A stretch of DNA of 64,000 bases from Dactylorhiza incarnata (GCA_033032865.1 JAWHQI010000019.1:15356001-15420000), one strand, 5' to 3'. Shown: positions 33,223 through 45,065, counted from the stretch's first letter. Made by a program: numbers and translations. Notes: a model not told the origin generated them from the sequence alone.

Positions 33223-34959
33223 TGATAAGTAGTATTTGTATAACTTTTTAATAATTTTTTTTAATTATATAATATGAATTTTTCCTTTTCATGTCAATTT
33301 TAGGTTATAAGTAGTTCTTTTGTAATTTTGATTCTAACTTGGCTTAATTTCAATTTTTGTAGAATTTTGGGTCAAATTGGGAAAAATTGTATTATACGCC
33401 CCCCAGTCATGCCCGTGATAAGGGGCGTGTAACCTGAAGATCAATCCAGAATTGATGCCGCGCTGATTGAGCTAGTCCACAGCAAGTCACGCCCTCGGTC
33501 ACGCCCATGACCCAAAGTCACGCCCGTGACCAAGGACGTGCAAACTTAGAATCTTCCCAGCAAGCTTCAGTCGTGACGTGGAGAAGCCGTCGAGAAGTCA
33601 ACATAAGTCACGCCCGTGACCCATATGTCATGGCCGTGACTTTCCTGTGTGATCCATGCACACCGTCGCGCCGAAATCAAACCCACGCTGCATTAAATGA
33701 AGTCGTCGAAGGTCACGCCCGTGACCCAAATGTCACGGGCGTGACTTGTCACTTTTCGCCGCGCCATCACGCAAGCCCCACGTCGCTGTCGGAACTGAGC
33801 TGAACAGTGGTTACACGCCTTTGGTCACGCCCATGACCAAGGGCGTGTAACTTTGAAATTTTTTCTATAAATTCAGAGGTTCTCCTTGAGTTCACGGTTC
33901 AGAATTTTGGAGAGGGGGAGGTGCTGCTAGAGCTGTTAGTGAGCTTTTTCTTGTTTCCTTCATGCTTTTTCATTTCATGCTCTCTTTCTCTTTATGTCAA
34001 GTAATGTTTTAATTTTCCTTCTTGCAATAACCTAGTTTAAGCTTGTAATCGTTTCCGTTCTAGCATTGTAATCCCATTTAAAGCTTGTAATTGTTTCGGT
34101 TATCAATAAAATTTAGTTTGCTCTCTTTCTTTTTCTCCTTCTATCTTAGTAATTTTTCCTTTATGCAATTTTATTTTTCCTTCTCTTTCCCCTCCACCAT
34201 GATTAACTAATTCTCATTAGTGCTCGATCAAAATGACCCAAGGATGAGATAATCAAGTTATGACTTTCTAAGCTCTCTTTTTCCGTTTTTGTAAACACTT
34301 GAATTACCCTTGATTTTTAATTAGTGAGACCATATTTTTGATTTATGGTTTTCGCTTAGGTTTTCATACTTAGTTAGACGAGAGGCTCAAAGTATGAATC
34401 AATCACTTAAGGGTAAAGAGAGTTGCACACACCCCTCGAGGGAGGATGACGTAAATCTCCCAGATTGGAGTCAAATCCAATAGTGGGGTTCACAGCATAA
34501 AGCAAGTTTTAGGTAATCAATTATTGGATGAGAGTTCGGTTGATTCTTCCTAAACTTAGTTGGGCATTAACCTCAAGTGGGGCATGTTCGAGCTTCGGGA
34601 ACCTCCATGGTCAAGCAGTTTAATTAAATGGAATTAAATTTATTTTTCTTTCACTTGATTATTCTCACTCCAAGGTGACTTTTGATTGAGCACTAGTCTT
34701 TTTACCATCGTTTACACCCTACTTTTAGTTTGCAAATTTTCTCTTTTAGCTAGTAAAACAAAACCTCAAATATCTATTCGATAAGATAATAGTGATTTCC
34801 CTCGAAGTAGAAGTAATCAATTCACCCCGTGGAATATGACCTTGGTATTTCTAAATATACTATACTATAGACGATAATTTACACTTGCCTTCATCGAATA
34901 TAGTTTTGGAAAACATCTTTACTCCTTCGCTTAAATTAAACCCTAAAATTTCTATATCA
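33223..34959 (+). repeat. E5 3' LTR, about 1737 bp
   Basis: It runs TGATAAGTAG to CTATATCA. The right end is placed by the five bases TACCA that match the left flank TGCCA with one change. It contains the GTCACGCCCGTGAC array (33399-33850) and a distal region similar to the E8 LTR (CTCGAGGGAGGA, GGGAACCTCCA). Confidence 0.8.
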
Positions 34960-34964
34960 TACCA

Positions 34965-37030
34965 ACACGATTTCATGGCGTATCCTAAAAAAAAATCGAC
35001 CTCGGGTATAGACTGATTAAGGCATAATGAGAACCAAAGTGACTAAGGGAAGAGTCTAATGGGAAAGTAGTTGCTTAAAGCTTAAACTTTGATGCCATTA
35101 ATTTTCCTATCAAATGATATTATCACTTCTTAGCCAATGGATATGACTGCCTCAAGAGATTTAGTGCATGAAAACTACTAGTGGAACATTAGGAGACTCA
35201 CAAACTTAATCTCCAAACCAACAACTGGGTTACACCGAAATAATCACCGAGACAAATACCAGAGGATGGATAAGGATTCCTGTTCAGAAAATGGCCATTT
35301 TTGGGTTGCCCATAGATTAATCTTGAGAAGGTTGTGGTAGTTGGTAACCTTGAGGGCCTAAAGTGCGCAGAATATCAATAAGTCTCAGGATGGAACTCCA
35401 AGTCTAGAGTTGTATGCCCAAAGGATTGAATGTGTATCTAGGATGAATATATTATAATAATATCAAGGAACTTAGCCCAAAATGTATGGGGGCTAATCCT
35501 TTGTTTACTGGGCTAGTTCGGTACCAACTTGAGTTCTCTAGGCCTTATTTTTGGAAATGTTCATCACAAACGTAAGCGATCTTGACGTATTTAGACATTA
35601 CTCGGCTTAAGAAGAGATTTCAAAGTATGCATAATCAGTTTGATGATCAACCCTTCCTACAAGTCGAGACCCTTGAAGAATTCCTTTATCTTAAGAAATG
35701 TGAATTATTAATGCTATGATGTGACTGTTATAAATTCACAATCGGAATAAGAGCATAGAGCCTTTCAAGAATGATTATTCACCCCTTGTTGCTCAAAGGA
35801 TTATGCGGATAAGTAAACAAAGAAAATAGTAAAGGAAGTCTTCGAAGATATAGATCAGGTCTCCTAGATATATTTTCATGCGACTGTTGAGATCAAGGAA
35901 GATTGTATAAGACTTCAAGAGAATTCTCATATATTTGCATGCGACTCTTGAGATCAAGGAAGATTGTATAAGACTTCGAGTGAATTCTCAAATTCTGAGC
36001 ATAACACATTAGATAACAACTTAGTACATAACCTAACGAGTGATCGTGCCTTCCCTAATACAAGACACGGTGTGAATCATTTGCAAATCCACAAGGAAAT
36101 TGAGAAAAATTCTTTTAAAAGACCTAAATTCGAGGCGACATAAGTTATAGAAAGAGTTTTGCATACAATTAAAGTGGTGTGATAATTATTGCCTCAACAA
36201 GTATATTCCTAGACGCTCCACCGTCTTAATTCAATGATTTAACATACGATTAGAGACTTTATTGTCGGTTAAGGATTTGATTAATAAACTCATGAAAAGG
36301 ACAAGAGGGAACAAACATTAATTATGGACTTAGTGCAGGTTTAAGTCAGATATGGACTAGATAGGAATGGAACAGGAAATAGGTCCATGTGATCTTAAGA
36401 GGTGAACAAATAATCCCATATGAGGTGCGGTACCATAGATTTACCTCCTCAGTTCAGAGACAATGACCTGTGATATAGTCGGGGCAAATGGTGCCCTGTC
36501 GCTGGTCGAACAAATATCTGAACTTAGTCGAATTGTTAGAAACATGGGGTTGTCAAGCTAGTTGCATGGGACAAACAAATCACATCATATGATATAAGGA
36601 TTGGAACCAGGTCCCTACAAGTTAGAATTATAGCAAGGAATTCTGCATTTTAGAGCATTCAAAGGTGTTTCATATATGGTTTACTTAATCAAAAGTCAAG
36701 CCCTTTCAATTTGAATAATTCACTATAATGGAAACTTGCAGATTAAAATAAGGTGACATCATAAGGTTGAGTAACTGCAGAACTTTATACTAGAAGACAG
36801 GTAGTGATATTCATGATGTTGAACAATTAAGATTATTTTGCTATAACATGACATTAAAGGTGCAATAGCCCCAGAGAACTTGAAATTGGGTGACAATATA
36901 TCTAAGATGTATACATTGTGTATGATCCTTCAACCGGAACACGTACGTTTAAGAGATAATATAATCACCATTAGGAAGACGCGTGACTATGGGAAACAGA
37001 TTTAATTGTCAAATGTGTATAACCCCGTAT
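34965..37030. other. Unrecognised DNA, probably E4 interior
   Basis: About 2 kb without a long frame or a recognisable motif in either direction. It continues 25448 across the E5 insertion. It contains a 61-bp tandem duplication (35877-35998, units starting CATGCGACT). It could be the interior of a non-autonomous E4 or older decayed sequence. Confidence 0.5.
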
Positions 37031-37090
37031 TCACCGAGTGGGTACCCAGGTCCTAAAGGGTCAAGAGGCAAGATATACGTCAAGAACAGT

Positions 37091-37131
37091 ACTCGCCCAG
37101 GTCAGGAGAGGCAGGGGAGCCTCTGGGCGAG
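37091..37131. repeat. Inverted repeat in the E6 LTR region
   Basis: ACTCGCCCAG and CTGGGCGAGT are perfect 10-bp arms around a 21-base purine-rich centre. Variants of ACTCGCCC recur at 37257, 37314 and 37842. Confidence 0.85.
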
Positions 37132-37311
37132 TGCGAGACCCATCCGCAAGGCATTCGCTCGCTTAGGAGGGCGAAAGCGCGGGAGGCCAGACGACTGAGG
37201 GTAGAACCACACTCGCCAAGCGAAACAGGTATCAGGAGAGTAGTGCCCCCACGAACCACTCGCCCGGTGGAATCTAGTGTGCGAGAAGCCTGGCGAGTGG
37301 TGCCTTCACGG

Positions 37312-38266
37312 ACCACTCACCCAGAAGGCTTTAAGAGGGGGGGGGATGACCAAGATACCCTTCGTGGGCTGCCAATAACCCTTCAGAACAGCGGAGCTAG
37401 GTTGTTATCAGACCAATTTGGGGTGCGATTAGTAAAACTAAAAGACAGATTTATGCTATTTGCAGGCCAGACTAGAAAACATATCAATTGACCTTTAAGG
37501 GCACCTTGGAGGATATCCGATCATTTTGGATCTCTCCTCCTATGCAAGTTTTGGTTGGCTGTTAGTGCCCTCCAAGGTGCCCGACTGAGCATTGGTTTGG
37601 GAGGGGAAGCTCTCAAAGATCTTCTAGGTGTGTGGCGGGACCTCCTCGCTACATCCTTGGGTCTGTTCTTTGTTTTCCATCAACTATCAAGTGGGCTTGT
37701 GAGAGAAAAGTAGGTGCGAGTTATACCCCAAGTGGGTCCAAACTCAAGAGACCGGTTGCCGGTTTCAACAAAATGTATAAACAATGAAATTATATGAGAA
37801 CTAATGGGTTTAACAAGATCTCCCTATGAGGCCACTCGCCCAGCAAGGGTCTACAGGTGAATTTACCCTGATACCCTTGGTGGGCGGCCAATAGCCATCC
37901 AGAACTACGGAGTTTGGCTGTTAGCAGACCAATTTGGGGTGCATATAACAAAACCAGAAGGCGGAATTGTGCTATTAGCAGACTACCAAAGAAAAGCTAT
38001 AAATAGACCCTGAAGGGAACCTTTGGAGAGCATTCCAGATCCTTTGCTTCTTCTTTGGACGCCTTTGGTTAGCTCCTTCTGCTCTCCAAGGTGCCTGACT
38101 TCAGTTTAGGCTTAGGAGGGGAAGCGCTCTAAAGATCTTCCAGTCATGTGATGGGACTTCCACACTGTAGCCAGGGGTCGATTTCTAGCTCCGTGGGATT
38201 AGTAAGTGCTTGCTGCCCCCTTTCAGTGGTCTGAACTCCTCGTTGGGCCGATTCTCGGTTCCAACA
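37312..38266 (+). repeat. E6 5' LTR region with internal duplication
   Basis: Two related segments, 37312-37770 and about 37838-38266, share ACCACTC-CCCAG, GATACCCTT-GTGGGC, GACCAATTTGGGGTGC and GGAGGGGAAGC, and both end in CAACA. The second carries a TATA box TATAAATAG (37998-38006); the matching place in the first is degenerate. The LTR end is put at CCAACA (38266). It may be a duplicated promoter part or two LTRs in tandem. Confidence 0.6.
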
Positions 38267-38290
38267 TTTTTGGTGCGGTGAGCGTGGAAC
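38267..38290 (+). other. E6 primer-binding region
   Basis: TTTTTGGTGCGGTGAGCG follows the proposed LTR end. Tat elements have TTTTGGCG-like sequence here. The primer tRNA cannot be named. Confidence 0.5.
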
Positions 38291-38774
38291 GCAGCTGGTA
38301 CAATAAATTCCCAAGGAGGTAACGTGGCTAGAGAGGGTGAGCGAGAGGCTGGTTTCAACGGTTTGTCAACCCTCGGTCCGCCAGTAATAGCAGGGATGCT
38401 GGCGGCTTTCCGGAGGGAGGTGATTGAGACCATCAACCTCGCCTTCACTGCGGCGTGAAGCGAGTTCACAACCCCAGCACCTCAGGTCGTCCCGCCGCTG
38501 GAGGTCAGTGAGAATGCCCCAGGGTAGAGAGCAGGTAAAGAGGTGGCTTGCAAGGCGCCGGGGCGAGCCTCGCCGGGTGAGAGCATGTCCCAAGCCCGAT
38601 GAGTGCTAGCCCAGCGAGTGCCCTCCCATCTAGCGCTAGTACGGCGAGCACCGTTCCGATGAGCCTTGGATTGGTCAGAGAACACGTTGTGTGAGTCAAG
38701 CAGGCAAGAGCGGCGAGCGGGGGGAAGCTCGTTCTGCGAGCTGGTGCTCTCGGCACCACTCCCAGAAGGGTTCA

Positions 38775-39330
38775 TGGAGCCAGATATGATGTACTACACT
38801 GACAAGGATGACTCCGTCCAACATCTGTAGTGGTTCGAGGATATGGTCTCCCTCAGGCCCATGTCAGACGCCTTCAATTATCGACTCTTCGCAACCACCT
38901 TGAAGGAGAAGGCAAGGGACTGGTTTCACCAGCTCCTGAGAGGGTCGATCTATTGGTTCGAAGATCTGCGCCATAGCTTCCTCCTTTGCTTCTCGACCTC
39001 AAAGAAGAGGAAGAAGGATGCTGATGCGCTCTTCAAGATCAGGAATGGGCTAGGGGATTCGTTGGCCCACTATGTGGACCGTTTCTAGGAGGAGTTCCTC
39101 CTCATCCAGGAGGTACCGGGATTCACCCTCCAACTCTCGCAGCCAACCCAGAGTTCAAGAGAAGGTTGGCGAGGCTCAGCGAGCCGGAAGTCAGTCATCA
39201 GGAGAGTTGCGAAGAGAAGAGCCGAGAGCCCCAGAGTTGAGGTGGAGGCAGTAGGGAGGAGGCGTGTAGGGGTCGAGGAGAGGCTTCGCCCAAGGAGGGA
39301 GTAACTTCTGGAGGTTAAGGGAGACCTCAT
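38775..39330 (+). pseudogene. E6 Tat gag, broken
   Basis: After an upstream region dense in stops, the frame from about 38775 reads EPDMMYYTDKDDSVQHL, then RLFATTLKEKARDWFHQL and SLAHYVDRF. This is the retrotransposon gag core as in Tat and Retand (normally LKGAARRWF...LRDYIDRF). A TAG follows DRF at 39088. The downstream part is frame-disrupted. Confidence 0.75.
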
Positions 39331-39529
39331 AATTTAGGATGAAGGAAGGGTCCGAGGCCAATACCTCCCCCGTCTCAACAAGCTATGGCAATCGGGCATG
39401 GCAGAGGAGCCAGAGCGGGAGTAAGGAGGAGGAATAGGTCGCAGAGGCCGAATGAAGGTGGGTGGCGTTGCCCTATTGTGATTTCCACTAGGAGGAGGGT
39501 CACGCGACATCCACATACCTAGAGTTCTT

Positions 39530-40130
39530 TGAGATGAGGGGGGCAAGAGTTCTAGCGCAGCAACGGCCGTTGAGGATCGAGGAAGTTCTACCCAGGGAGG
39601 GGGAGGAGGAAAGATGTGAAGATCAAACTGATATGGGGTGTCGAGGAGGGATCGAAGTGATCCACGGGGGAGGGGGTAGGGATCAAGGTAACCCGGAAGG
39701 CGAGCCTCCACACCATATACCGTTGGAGCGTAGCTTCGACCTCTCAAGCCCCACCCCCAACATAAAGGATCACCTTCTGTCAGAAGGATATGCCGGGTCA
39801 TAAGGACCCATTCTACGATGCGCCTGTTATCCAGACGACCATCGAGAACTTCACCGTTGCCCGGATCCTCGTGGATAACGGGAGCTCGGTCAATGCCATC
39901 TTTAAGAAGGCATTTGACGAGATGAAGGTGGAGGCAAGAAGGGTGCTAGCCTCAGACGGACCCTTGTTTGGGTTCTCAAGAGAGTGGAAGGAGGTGGAGG
40001 GAGGAGTAGGACTCCACGTGAGCTTGGGTGGATAGTACCTTAACTGCCGGTTTGTCATCGTTGATGCTCCGAGAAGCTACAATTATATCTTCGGGCGGCC
40101 ACTCATCAGTGCATTCTGATGCGTCCCCTC
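39530..40130 (+). pseudogene. E6 Tat protease region
   Basis: The frame 39790-40035 reads DPFYDAPVIQTTIENFTVARILVDNGSS, where DNGSS is the Tat form of the aspartic protease active site. After a TAG the block SYNYIFGRPLISAF follows, the conserved GRP loop of that family. The upstream frame 39534-39803 is the linker. Confidence 0.8.
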
Positions 40131-40559
40131 CTCATTCCACTAGTGCTTAAAGATTAGCATGGGCGGAATTCAAGTCCGGGTGAGGGGGGGCCCAAGGGTG
40201 GAAAGGCAGTGTTACATCACCGTGGTTAACGCCATCACCTGGCAGGCTGAGGCAGAGGAGATGGATCGATAGCTGGAGAGGCAGTGTAGAGGAAGGGGTC
40301 GTAGAAGAGCCTGAAGCAGAGGAGTTGGGAGAAGAAGGGGAAGAAGGAGGTCAAGCCCAGGAGGAAGGGGCGAGGGAGTTGTGGGAAATCCGAGAGGAGA
40401 AGATGGAAGAGGAAGAGACCGAAGCTTTCGGTTGTGAAGGAGAGAAGGAGGGTCGTTGGGGGGAACAATCTAGGATGGAGGCCGTGGAGAGAATCGTGGA
40501 GCTGAAAGTTGTCTCCGAGGGGGTGCTGTGGAAAAGGTGAAGATCAGTGGGGAGCTCAA

Positions 40560-41400
40560 CCCCGAGAACTAGAGGAGGATCCTAGCATGCGTCTAAGAGA
40601 ATGTGGACATCTTTGCTTGGAGTGCAGTAGAAATGCCAGGGATCGATGTGGATATGGCGTGACACCGTCTTAACCTTGACCCTGGCACTCGCCCCATCCG
40701 GCAGAAGAAGAGGCCCATCGCCGACAAGCTGGAGGAGCCCATCCGGGAGGAGGTGAACAAGCTCATCAAGGCAGGTTTTGTATCTGAGATCTAGTATCTA
40801 GGCTGGGTCTCCAATGTGGTGATGGTAAAGAAGGGCGATGGCAGGTGGATGATGTGTGTCGACTTTTCTTTATTGAATATATCATGCCCCAAGGATTGCT
40901 ACCCTCTGCCTCAAATCGACGCACTAGTTGACTCAGCCGTCGGTTTTTCTCTAATGAGTTTTCTTGATGATTTTTTAGGTTACCATAAGATTCGCATGCA
41001 TACACCCGACATCAAGGATGTTTCATTCATTATGGGGGATGGATGCTACTTTTATAGGATGATGCCCTTCTGGTTAAAAAATCCAGGAGTAACATACCAG
41101 CAAATGATGCACAGGGTCTTCCGCGAGCAAAAAGGGAGAGAACCTTGACGTGTATGTTGATAACCTCATGATCAAAAGCCGAGATCTCGAGTCCCATCTT
41201 CGGGACCTTGAAGAGACCATGGGAACCTTGAGGAAGTACAAGATGAGGCTCAACCCCCAGAAGTGTGTCCTCGGGGCAAGTTGGGGAATATTCTTAGGCC
41301 ACTTGCTCACCCCAGCCAGGGTGGAGCCCAACCTCGATAAGGTGAAGGGAATCTTGGAGCTGGGGTCACCGAGGAACGCGAAGGAGGTCTAGTGCCTCAT
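40560..41400 (+). pseudogene. E6 Tat reverse transcriptase, broken
   Basis: Pieces recognised are DPGTRPIRQKKRPIADKLE (about 40679), SNVVMVKKGDGRWMMCVDF (40813), FLDDFLGYHKIRMHTPD (about 40960) and the catalytic YVDN (41151-41162) where YVDD is normal, then NPQKCVLGASWGIFLGHLLT. Several nonsense codons and one frame change are present. Confidence 0.85.
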
Positions 41401-41818
41401 AGGAAAATTGGCCGGACTGAGCAGGTTCCTCTCCAGGGCAGGAGAGATGTGCGAGCATTTCTTCAAAGTACTCAGAGGAAATCAAAAGTTCGAATGGACT
41501 CCCGAGTGCAAAGGGGCGTTCAAGGCGCTAAAGGATCAGCTGACCTAGGCCCCGATGCTCTAGGGATCGAGGCAGGTGGAGGATCTATCCCTGTACCTCA
41601 GGGTAGGGGCCGAGGATGTAAGCTCTGTGTTGGGACGGGAGGAAGGTAAAAAGCAACTCCCAATCTATTATGTCAGCAGGGTGTTAAGGAAGGCAGAGCT
41701 TAGATACCCCATCTTAGAGAAGCTTGCCTTCACCCTAGTGGTTTCAGCCCGGAAGCTCCGACCCTACTTCCAGGCACACTCTATCAAGTTGGTGACCAAC
41801 CATACCCTTCGGAACATC
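41401..41818 (+). pseudogene. E6 Tat first RNase H, part 1
   Basis: It reads GKLAGLSRFLSRAGEM and then YLRVGAEDVSSVLGREEGKKQLPIYYVSR. The usual SDxAVSAVL aspartate is replaced by VGAED. It ends at VTNHTLRNIM, where E7 inserted; the usual next motif is TDxPLRxIL. The end of the domain is at 50335. Confidence 0.82.
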
Positions 41819-41823
41819 ATGGA

Positions 41824-43631
41824 TGTAAAACCCCAAATTTCATGTGCACGCCAAAATACACAAAAATGAAAATATGGTGAAGTCAGGGAGCTAGCGCCAG
41901 GCGCTAGCGCTAGTGCCGGCGGTAGTGTCTCTCAGCGGTACCGACTCAAGGCTAGCGCCAGGCGCTAGTACTAGCGCCGACGGTAGCGGGAAAATCATAA
42001 ATTCCCCAAAATCTGACTCCTTTCTCATTTTCTCTGCCGTTCCTGATCTGAGAGCTGAGAGGAGAGCCGAGGGCAGAGGGCTAGGAGCAAGGAGGGAGAT
42101 CCATTGGCGTTGCACTTTCGTTGTGCCAGGAGGGAGATAACATCTGCGTGCTTGTGCCACCGCGGATTCCAGCCTTTCCCTCTCAAGTCTATGGCGCCAA
42201 AACGACCAGCAAGGGTAACGAATCTCCTCCCTAATCCTTGGACATGTACGTCCTTTGATTTGCATGCATTTTGGAAGACTTCTACTAATTAGTAGATCCG
42301 ATCTTCCGGTGGGATGAAGTTATTTCCCCCACAAGTTGCATATAGAGTCCGGAACGGTAGTACGGGCATAGGCATGCTGTGTGAAACCCATCTGGACAGA
42401 TCAAGCCGGATTGGTGATGTTTAAAGTGCCGGAAATAATTCCGTGTAAGTGTTGTGATTCAGGTTATGTGTACTGTTTTGTACATCAAAAGGGTCCTGGA
42501 GGTGTTTCCCAGGAAATACCCGAATTTGGTGGTAGAACTGAGTTCTGTCACTAGCGCCGGGCGCAAGCGTAAGCGCCGGTGGTAGCTCCAGGTGAGCTAC
42601 CAGTGTTGATGTCTGGAGGTGTATTCCCAGAGGTAGCAGGGTTGAGTTCTGTTACCAGTGTCGGGCAGAAGTGAGTTCTGTTGCTAGCTCCGGGCGCTAG
42701 CGTTAGCACCGGCGGTAGCGCCCAGCACACAGACAGTGTGTTTCAGTGCTACCTACATTCCTGGAGGCTGGATGCGTAGCAGAAAAAGTTGTGGAACTTG
42801 CAAAACCCAACTTTTAGAGATGGGTATTAGGTGACGCTTACCCGTATCGTGCATAGTGGAATCGCGGTATTTGAGCAACGGGCCTAGCTGATCCGAACCC
42901 TCCCATAGTGGTGGTCAAGAGGTCGCCCCTCGGTGCACCGGGCTATGGATGAGTGTCTGTACTTAGTGTTTACGGACTAGCTTAAATTGCTTGTCTAAGT
43001 TGAAATAAGACTTAGCGTGAGGGCGTAGCTCAGGGAGTATGCCAAAGTGTGCCTTGAGAGCACAAAGCGGGTGGCTTGGTTTGCCTCCGTTGGTGTTATT
43101 TGCGGATATATTTATATATGCTGCTGACTCTTACTTGCAGGGAAGGAGCACCGCCGCCCCGAGTGTGGGGAAGGGTCGTTATAAATCTTGGTCAGCAAAA
43201 GCTGACCGGTTGCTTGTTTTCCCACCAATTGGTGGATTTGCTTATACAGGTCCCGGTGAGACTAGCAGGAGATAGTGGGCTGAAGCCCCTGCTGCTGTGC
43301 TGTGCTGGCCCTTGAAGGCCAAAGATTTTGTTTACTTTTGTTCATGTGTGGCCGGCCTGCGTGCCGATGTCTGGAAGCCACCTTTTTGATGTAAACAAAC
43401 TCATGTAAATAACTCTTGTTGTATTTCATTCCTAGTAGTAATGTGGACTTGTTATAAACTTGTTTTAAATGAATCTAAACATGCTTCCGTTATGCGACTC
43501 TGATGCTGAGATAGTTATAGTTTTAACTGTTTAATGCTAATTTTAGTAACACGCTCTTCTGTTCGTTTCATATGGCGTGGGGTCCCGGCCGGACCTACTG
43601 TTATATACTATGTAACAGGGAGGGTGTTACA
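41824..43631 (+). repeat. E7 5' LTR, 1808 bp
   Basis: It runs TGTAAAACCCC to GGGTGTTACA. It differs from the right LTR by about 2% by eye. Palindromes with GCTAGCGCC arms lie at 41890-41990 and again near 42550-42720. Confidence 0.96.
41890..41990 (+). promoter_or_regulatory. E7 LTR palindrome cluster
   Basis: GCTAGCGCC-A-GGCGCTAGC (9-bp arms) occurs at 41890-41908 and recurs at 41951-41969 with a last-base change. GCGCTAGTACTAGCGCC follows at 41962-41978. A weak TATA-like CATAAATTC is just downstream (41996). The right LTR repeats this at 48587-48690. Confidence 0.6.
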
Positions 43632-43634
43632 AAT

Positions 43635-43644
43635 TGGTATCAGC
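43635..43644 (+). other. E7 primer-binding site (initiator tRNA-Met)
   Basis: TGGTATCAGC follows the LTR end after three bases, as usual for Tekay elements. Confidence 0.9.
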
Positions 43645-43930
43645 TACGGGTCTCGTTCCCTTTCCGTCTGAATTCGTGGTCGAATTCTTTTACGGGGTGG
43701 TGAGCACGTGTGTGCGTCGTCTTTAACTCATATAAATGACCAGTACTTGTCCACTTTAGGAATGAATTACATGTATATGTGTAGCTTTCGGATGGAATTT
43801 CTGTGTTCCTTTGTTGCTTCATGCCATCTCCTAGTCGCTAATTGTATTTTGTGCACATGTTTAGGCGGCTGGGATTGGAGCAGGGCCTTCTCGACCCCCT
43901 CGTTCGACTGCAAGTAGTGCACCAACTCCG

Positions 43931-44959
43931 GTGCCGACTCCTCCTTCAGCTGAAACTGTAAGGATAATCGCTGAGGCAGTATTTGCGATGTTCACGGCGC
44001 AACCAGGAGGGCATGTCCCTGGACAGCCTCCTATTCCGGGAGCGGCTCCAGTGCAGGCTCCAGCAGCCGAACCTGAGGTGGAAAGGCCAGTGCCGTTGAG
44101 GGCACGAAGAGCTCCAAATCAACAGCTGGAATACTTTTTGAGTTTCCACCCTCCCACGTTCACGGGGGCAGGAACCCCGACGCAAGCAGAGGATTGGCTG
44201 ACAAGGGTGCGCAAAATGTTGAAGGCCACAGTTACAGAGGAAGAGCAAAAAGTTACTTTGGCAACCTTCCTATTGGATGGGGAGGCGCAGCTGTGGTGGG
44301 ACGAGTTGGAGTTACATCAGCTAGCGGGACTGCAGCTGACAGATATCTCCTTTGATGAGTATTCCAGACTGTTCTTGGCGCGGTATCTTCCACCGGCCCA
44401 ACAGATAGAGATGGAAAATCAGTTCAACCGTCTGACTCAAGGTGATAGAATGATCGACGACTATCTACATGAGTTTACACGTTTGGGGCTCTATGCAAGC
44501 GTGACGTTTGCGGATGAAGCTCGTAAGACAAATCGGTTTTATGAAGGCTTGCGAGAAGAGTTGCGGTTCCTTCTGTCCGGGCCAATGACGCAGGGGTTTA
44601 TGACCCTGGTCAACTTGGCTTGTTCTTTAGAGAAAGATATGAAGCGGTCCCAAAGCAGGAAGGAGCTAGCAGTAGTCAAGCCAGAGTTCAAACTAGCGAG
44701 CTCGGCAAAGTCGGGACGAGACAAATGGAAGAAAGGAGCGCGACCGTCTGGGTCAGCTCAATCTTCAGCATCAGGAGTGACTGGGCATCGCCCAATCATC
44801 TGTTACAACTGCGGCAAGCCGGGACATATAGCTCGTGATTGTCGTGGTGGAAAGAAGGCAGCTGCGGCCTATGCGGCAGAGAAAGGGAAGGCGGTAGAGT
44901 CAACCGCATCCCACGCCACTCCAGCCCAGCCTAGAGTGTACAACCTTGGCCAGCATTAG
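43931..44959 (+). CDS. E7 Tekay gag
   Basis: About 342 residues form the particle and RNA-binding protein. The core LATFLLDGEAQLWWDEL (about 109-125), YLPPAQQIEMENQF and FYEGLREELRF are typical of chromovirus gag. A CCHC knuckle (CYNCGKPGHIARDC) is at 291-304. The frame opens at a GTG; an in-frame TAG lies upstream at 43862 and no ATG lies between, so the true start is lost or is reached by splicing. A TAG at 44957 ends it before the conserved linker AINQSDVVTG, suggesting a mutated gag-pol frame. Confidence 0.88.
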   Translation: MPTPPSAETVRIIAEAVFAMFTAQPGGHVPGQPPIPGAAPVQAPAAEPEVERPVPLRARRAPNQQLEYFLSFHPPTFTGAGTPTQAEDWLTRVRKMLKATVTEEEQKVTLATFLLDGEAQLWWDELELHQLAGLQLTDISFDEYSRLFLARYLPPAQQIEMENQFNRLTQGDRMIDDYLHEFTRLGLYASVTFADEARKTNRFYEGLREELRFLLSGPMTQGFMTLVNLACSLEKDMKRSQSRKELAVVKPEFKLASSAKSGRDKWKKGARPSGSAQSSASGVTGHRPIICYNCGKPGHIARDCRGGKKAAAAYAAEKGKAVESTASHATPAQPRVYNLGQH

Positions 44960-44987
44960 GCCATCAATCAGAGCGATGTGGTGACAG

Positions 44988-45065
44988 GTACGCTATAGTT
45001 TATAGCTTTTCTTGCTTTTTATACTTCATACCTTATGCATTGCTTGTTAACCATTGATGTCCTAG
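44988..45065 (+). other. Putative 78-nt intron between E7 gag and protease
   Basis: It begins CAG|GTACGC and ends TCCTAG|G, is T rich, has TTAAC near the 3' end as a possible branch site, and contains in-frame stops. Its length is a multiple of three. Removing it joins DVVTG directly to [15 protein letters not shown], the contiguous arrangement known in Tekay polyproteins. Confidence 0.55.

Larger units (their letters stand above)
25454..34959 (+). mobile_element. E5: Athila (Ty3/gypsy) element, decayed
   Basis: The order is LTR fragment, gag, protease, RT/RNase H, integrase, long 3' UTR, polypurine tract, LTR. The protease DLG...INLMP and RT motifs are those of Athila. The flanks are TGCCA (25449-25453) and TACCA (34960-34964), a target duplication with one change. 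The first base of the left LTR has changed (CGATAAGTAG against TGATAAGTAG on the right). About 1 kb, from mid-LTR through the primer site and leader, is missing on the left. Coding parts have many stops and frameshifts. Confidence 0.88.

Noticed and set aside
38185..38775. Several overlapping minus-strand frames near the Tat leader
   Set aside because: G/C-rich sequence leaves chance frames open; no motif, and the sense strand holds the Tat leader and gag.
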